This document shows, piece after piece, positions 61,789 to 64,000 of a stretch of DNA of 64,000 nt; within the stretch, counting starts at the first letter, position 1; the number at the start of each line of letters is the position of its first letter. The DNA comes from Rudanella paleaurantiibacter (GTDB lineage: Bacteria; Bacteroidota; Bacteroidia; Cytophagales; Spirosomataceae), in the NCBI RefSeq assembly GCF_009184635.1, contig NZ_WELI01000005.1, positions 496,001 to 560,000 on the forward strand. Direction: 5' to 3'. The translations under genes and the position numbers were made by a program. The notes below the pieces were generated by a model that worked only from the letters and a program-made list of their open reading frames with translations, searched no databases and was not told the DNA's origin.

Positions 61789-63039
61789 ATGTTCCGCTTT
61801 CTCTGCCTTTTACTGAGTCTGACAGCCCCGCTGCTGTCGGCTGCCCAGCCCACTTTTGTCGCTAACTACGACGAGAGCAAGGTAGGCTCCTACCCCCTGC
61901 CCGACCCACTCATGCCCCCCAATGGCGCCCGCATCACTTCGGCCAAAGCGTGGGAAGCCAGCCGGGGCTACTGGCTCAATCAGTTTGCAGCCCACGTGTA
62001 CGGGCAAACCCCGACGCGCCCGGTGCGGTTGCGGTTCCAGCCCGGCGAGGTGGTACCCAGTGCCCTCGGCGGCAAGGCCACTCGCAAGCAGGTGGCTATT
62101 TACTTTGCCGACTACCCTGCTTTACCGCCCATCAACGTGCTGATATACGTGCCCAACAACGCCCGCAAGGCAGCTCCGGCGTTTCTGAACCTGAATTTCT
62201 GCGGCAACCACTGCATCAGCACTGAAGCCGACCTGCCCCTCTCCGACCGCTGGGTGGCGAGCACCGCCGACAATCACCGGGCTACCGAGAAAAGCCGGGG
62301 GGCGCAGGCCCGGCGTTGGCCGCTTGATACAATTGTGGCACGGGGATACGCCATCGTGACGGCGTACTATGGCGATATTGAACCCGACCACCCGGCGGGC
62401 TGGAAAACGGGTATCCGGTCGGTGCTGGGCGATACTACCCGCACCGACAATTGGGGGGCCATTGGAGCCTGGGCCTGGGGTATGAGCCGTATTCTCGACT
62501 ACTTACAAACCGACCCGACCATCGACGCTAAACGGGTTATTGCTATGGGGCATTCCCGCATTGGCAAGGCGGCTCTGTGGGCGGCTGCTCAGGATAAACG
62601 GTTTGTAGCGGCCATTTCCAACGAAGCCGGTGAGGGAGGGGCCTCACTTGCCCGGCGTACCTACGGCGAAACTGTGGGGCGGCTCAACTACGCCTTTCCG
62701 CACTGGTTTGCGCGGCAGTACCGAAGCTACAACGAAAACGTACCGGCTCTGCCCGTCGACCAGCATATTCTGCTCAGTTTGATAGCCACCCGACCCCTGT
62801 ACGTAGCCAGTGCGGAAGAAGACCGCTGGTCGGACCCACGCGGGGAGTTTTTGAGCGCCAAAGCTACTGAGCCTGTATATGGTTTGTACCGAAAAACGGG
62901 CCTTGGGCCAGCAGAATACCCGGCAGTGAACACGAGCGTGGGCAAGAATGTGCGCTACCATGTACGTACCGGCCCGCACGATGTACAGCCATTCGACTGG
63001 TGGCAGTATCTGAATTTTGCCGATGCGTTGGTAAAGTGA
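61789..63039 (+). CDS. Glucuronoyl esterase (CE15-like) alpha/beta hydrolase
   Basis: A 416-residue exported esterase (signal peptide about 1-19). The nucleophile is S256 in MGHSRIGKAALWAAA, the CE15 form of the elbow; NEAGEGGASLARR with the conserved Glu follows, and the catalytic His comes in YHVRTGPHDVQPFDWWQYLN. INVLIYVPNNARKAAPAFLN and AWAWGMSRILDYLQ are typical. CE15 enzymes cleave ester links between lignin and glucuronic acid side chains of xylan. No xylanase or SusCD pair is in the window, so it stands alone. Confidence 0.87.
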   Translation: MFRFLCLLLSLTAPLLSAAQPTFVANYDESKVGSYPLPDPLMPPNGARITSAKAWEASRGYWLNQFAAHVYGQTPTRPVRLRFQPGEVVPSALGGKATRKQVAIYFADYPALPPINVLIYVPNNARKAAPAFLNLNFCGNHCISTEADLPLSDRWVASTADNHRATEKSRGAQARRWPLDTIVARGYAIVTAYYGDIEPDHPAGWKTGIRSVLGDTTRTDNWGAIGAWAWGMSRILDYLQTDPTIDAKRVIAMGHSRIGKAALWAAAQDKRFVAAISNEAGEGGASLARRTYGETVGRLNYAFPHWFARQYRSYNENVPALPVDQHILLSLIATRPLYVASAEEDRWSDPRGEFLSAKATEPVYGLYRKTGLGPAEYPAVNTSVGKNVRYHVRTGPHDVQPFDWWQYLNFADALVK

Positions 63040-63057
63040 CAGGCATGGTTATCTTTG
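63028..63057 (+). promoter_or_regulatory. Promoter (TTG-N19-TATCTTTG) for the TraB/GumN gene
   Basis: The -33 TTG at 63028-63030 and an exact -7 element TATCTTTG at 63050-63057 are 19 bases apart; the start codon is 23 bases downstream. The -33 half lies in the last codons of the esterase gene. Confidence 0.65.
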
Positions 63058-63079
63058 GGTAACTATCAACCATTTAGCC

Positions 63080-63940
63080 ATGAAAAAAGGGTTTCTCTCC
63101 CTATGTGCGGCCATTTTGTGCAGCACAAGCGCCATTGCTCAGGACAATTCACTGCTGTATGAGGTTACGGGTAACGGGCTTACTCAACCGTCGTACCTCT
63201 ACGGCACATTTCACCTGGTTTGCCCCAATGATCTGGTTCTGACCGAAGCCACTAAAAAAGCCGTTGCCGATACCAAGCAGCTGTATCTGGAAATTGACAT
63301 GGATGACCCCGCCCTGCAATCGTCTATGATGCGGAGTATGATGCTTACCGGCGGCAAAACCCTTAAAGACTACCTGCCTGCCGACGATTACACCCTGCTC
63401 GACAATCACCTGAAGGCCACTTCGGGTATGGGGCTGGCGCAGGTGGGTGGCCTGAAACCCATTGCTATTTACTCGTTTATGACCATGGGGGCGCTGGGTT
63501 GTCAACCCGCGTCGTACGATATGACGCTCATGCAGATGGCGGCTAACGACAAAAAAGAGATTCTCGGCCTGGAAAAACTGGAAGATCAGCTCGCCATTTT
63601 CGACAAAATCCCGATGGAAAAGCAGGTGACCATGCTGGCCGATATGGCCCGTAAACCGGGCGAGGTAAAAGCCGAACTGGATAAGCTGTTGGCGGCTTAC
63701 AAGAGTCAGGACCTGACGGCGATGATGAAGCAAATGAAGGAAAGTAAGTACGACGGCGGTCTCGACGATTTCGAAGCCGACCTACTCGATAAGCGTAACC
63801 AAAACTGGATTCCGGTGATCGAAAAAGCCGTGAAAGACAAACCGACGCTGTTTGCATTTGGAGCCGGTCACCTCGGGGGCGACAAGGGCGTAATCAATCT
63901 CCTCCGCCAGAAAGGCTATACCGTAAAAGGCATTCGGTAA
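63080..63940 (+). CDS. TraB/GumN family exported protein
   Basis: A 286-residue protein with a signal peptide (about 1-20, AIAQ). The TraB/GumN pattern opens with LLYEVTGNGLTQPSYLYGTF and LVCPNDLVLTEATKKAVADT, includes QLYLEIDMDDPALQSS with the conserved Glu, and ends with FAFGAGHLGGDKGVINLLRQ, the GAGHL signature. The family includes metal-dependent proteases (Tiki-like), but the role in Bacteroidota is unknown. It has its own promoter. Confidence 0.87.
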   Translation: MKKGFLSLCAAILCSTSAIAQDNSLLYEVTGNGLTQPSYLYGTFHLVCPNDLVLTEATKKAVADTKQLYLEIDMDDPALQSSMMRSMMLTGGKTLKDYLPADDYTLLDNHLKATSGMGLAQVGGLKPIAIYSFMTMGALGCQPASYDMTLMQMAANDKKEILGLEKLEDQLAIFDKIPMEKQVTMLADMARKPGEVKAELDKLLAAYKSQDLTAMMKQMKESKYDGGLDDFEADLLDKRNQNWIPVIEKAVKDKPTLFAFGAGHLGGDKGVINLLRQKGYTVKGIR

Positions 63941-64000
63941 CGGAGCCAAATTAAATGTGTAATGAACAATGTATAATTAAAAGTCTGGCTACCAGCAGGC
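63941..64000. repeat. Start of an intergenic repeat, AATGAACAATGTATAAT word, cut by window end
   Basis: GTGTAATGAACAATGTATAA (63957-63976) resembles the repeats at 7.74 and 11.2 kb. Only one arm is visible before the window ends. Confidence 0.35.

Overview
The window is chromosomal DNA of a Bacteroidota bacterium, most likely a Cytophagales member of the Spirosoma/Fibrella type. The assignment rests on gene content: the N-acyl-ornithine version of arginine synthesis (argF'), a Bacteroidota-style HMG-CoA lyase, IcmF, DUF4403, DUF2147 and DUF2027-Smr proteins, a Brp/Blh plus proteorhodopsin cassette, OmpA-family and LytTR proteins. It also rests on many exact copies of the Bacteroidota -7 promoter element TAnnTTTG placed just before genes (tRNA-Leu, rnpB, rpsP, fur-like, tatD-like, TraB-like). 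No phage, plasmid, CRISPR array or insertion sequence with a transposase gene is visible.

Layout. 0-5.9 kb: end of a CoA-binding protein gene, a NUMOD4/HNH endonuclease, a giant NtrY-like sensor kinase, an IscA-like protein and a small membrane protein. 5.9-11.1 kb: HMG-CoA lyase, argB, argF', argD and an alpha/beta hydrolase, all on the minus strand. 11.4-19.5 kb: lipoprotein, clpX, lysoplasmalogenase, blh, rhodopsin, clpP, XRE regulator, tig, tRNA-Leu. Here the retinal/rhodopsin cassette sits inside the usual tig-clpP-clpX neighbourhood. 19.7-31.7 kb: sulfatase, RelA/SpoT homologue, Fur-family regulator, purA, a BtuF-like protein, thioesterase, DUF2147 protein, flavin monooxygenase, TatD nuclease and asparaginase. 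31.8-37.8 kb: a plus-strand catabolic cluster (haem-containing dehydrogenase, TIM-barrel isomerase, short-chain dehydrogenase, MFS transporter). 37.9-39.1 kb: an AT-richer stand-alone HsdR-N-like protein beside tRNA-Ser(GGA). 39.2-51.4 kb: GT51 glycosyltransferase, trmD-rimM-rpsP, an OmpA-family protein, RNase P RNA, DUF4403 lipoprotein, Smr protein, VWA-type membrane protein, fabG. 51.6-57.4 kb: an AT-richer accessory block (collagen-like lipoprotein, ricin-type lectin, sensor kinase plus LytTR regulator, beta-barrel protein) bounded by a 165-bp direct repeat. 57.7-64 kb: NlpC/P60 hydrolase, fused mutase IcmF, CE15-type glucuronoyl esterase and a TraB/GumN protein.

The most unusual layer is non-coding. 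Many intergenic gaps hold an imperfect hairpin of about 70-125 bp whose two arms are built from one short 'word' repeated with variations, and each family uses its own word. Two copies of one family (14.4 and 53.4 kb) have matching ends and are each flanked by a perfect 11-bp direct repeat, so they look like small non-autonomous mobile elements with target-site duplications. Another hairpin of this style forms the P12 position of RNase P RNA, and purine-rich tracts of the same style lie in frame in two linkers of IcmF.

All calls come from reading the sequence and recalling family motifs. No search, alignment or folding program was run.
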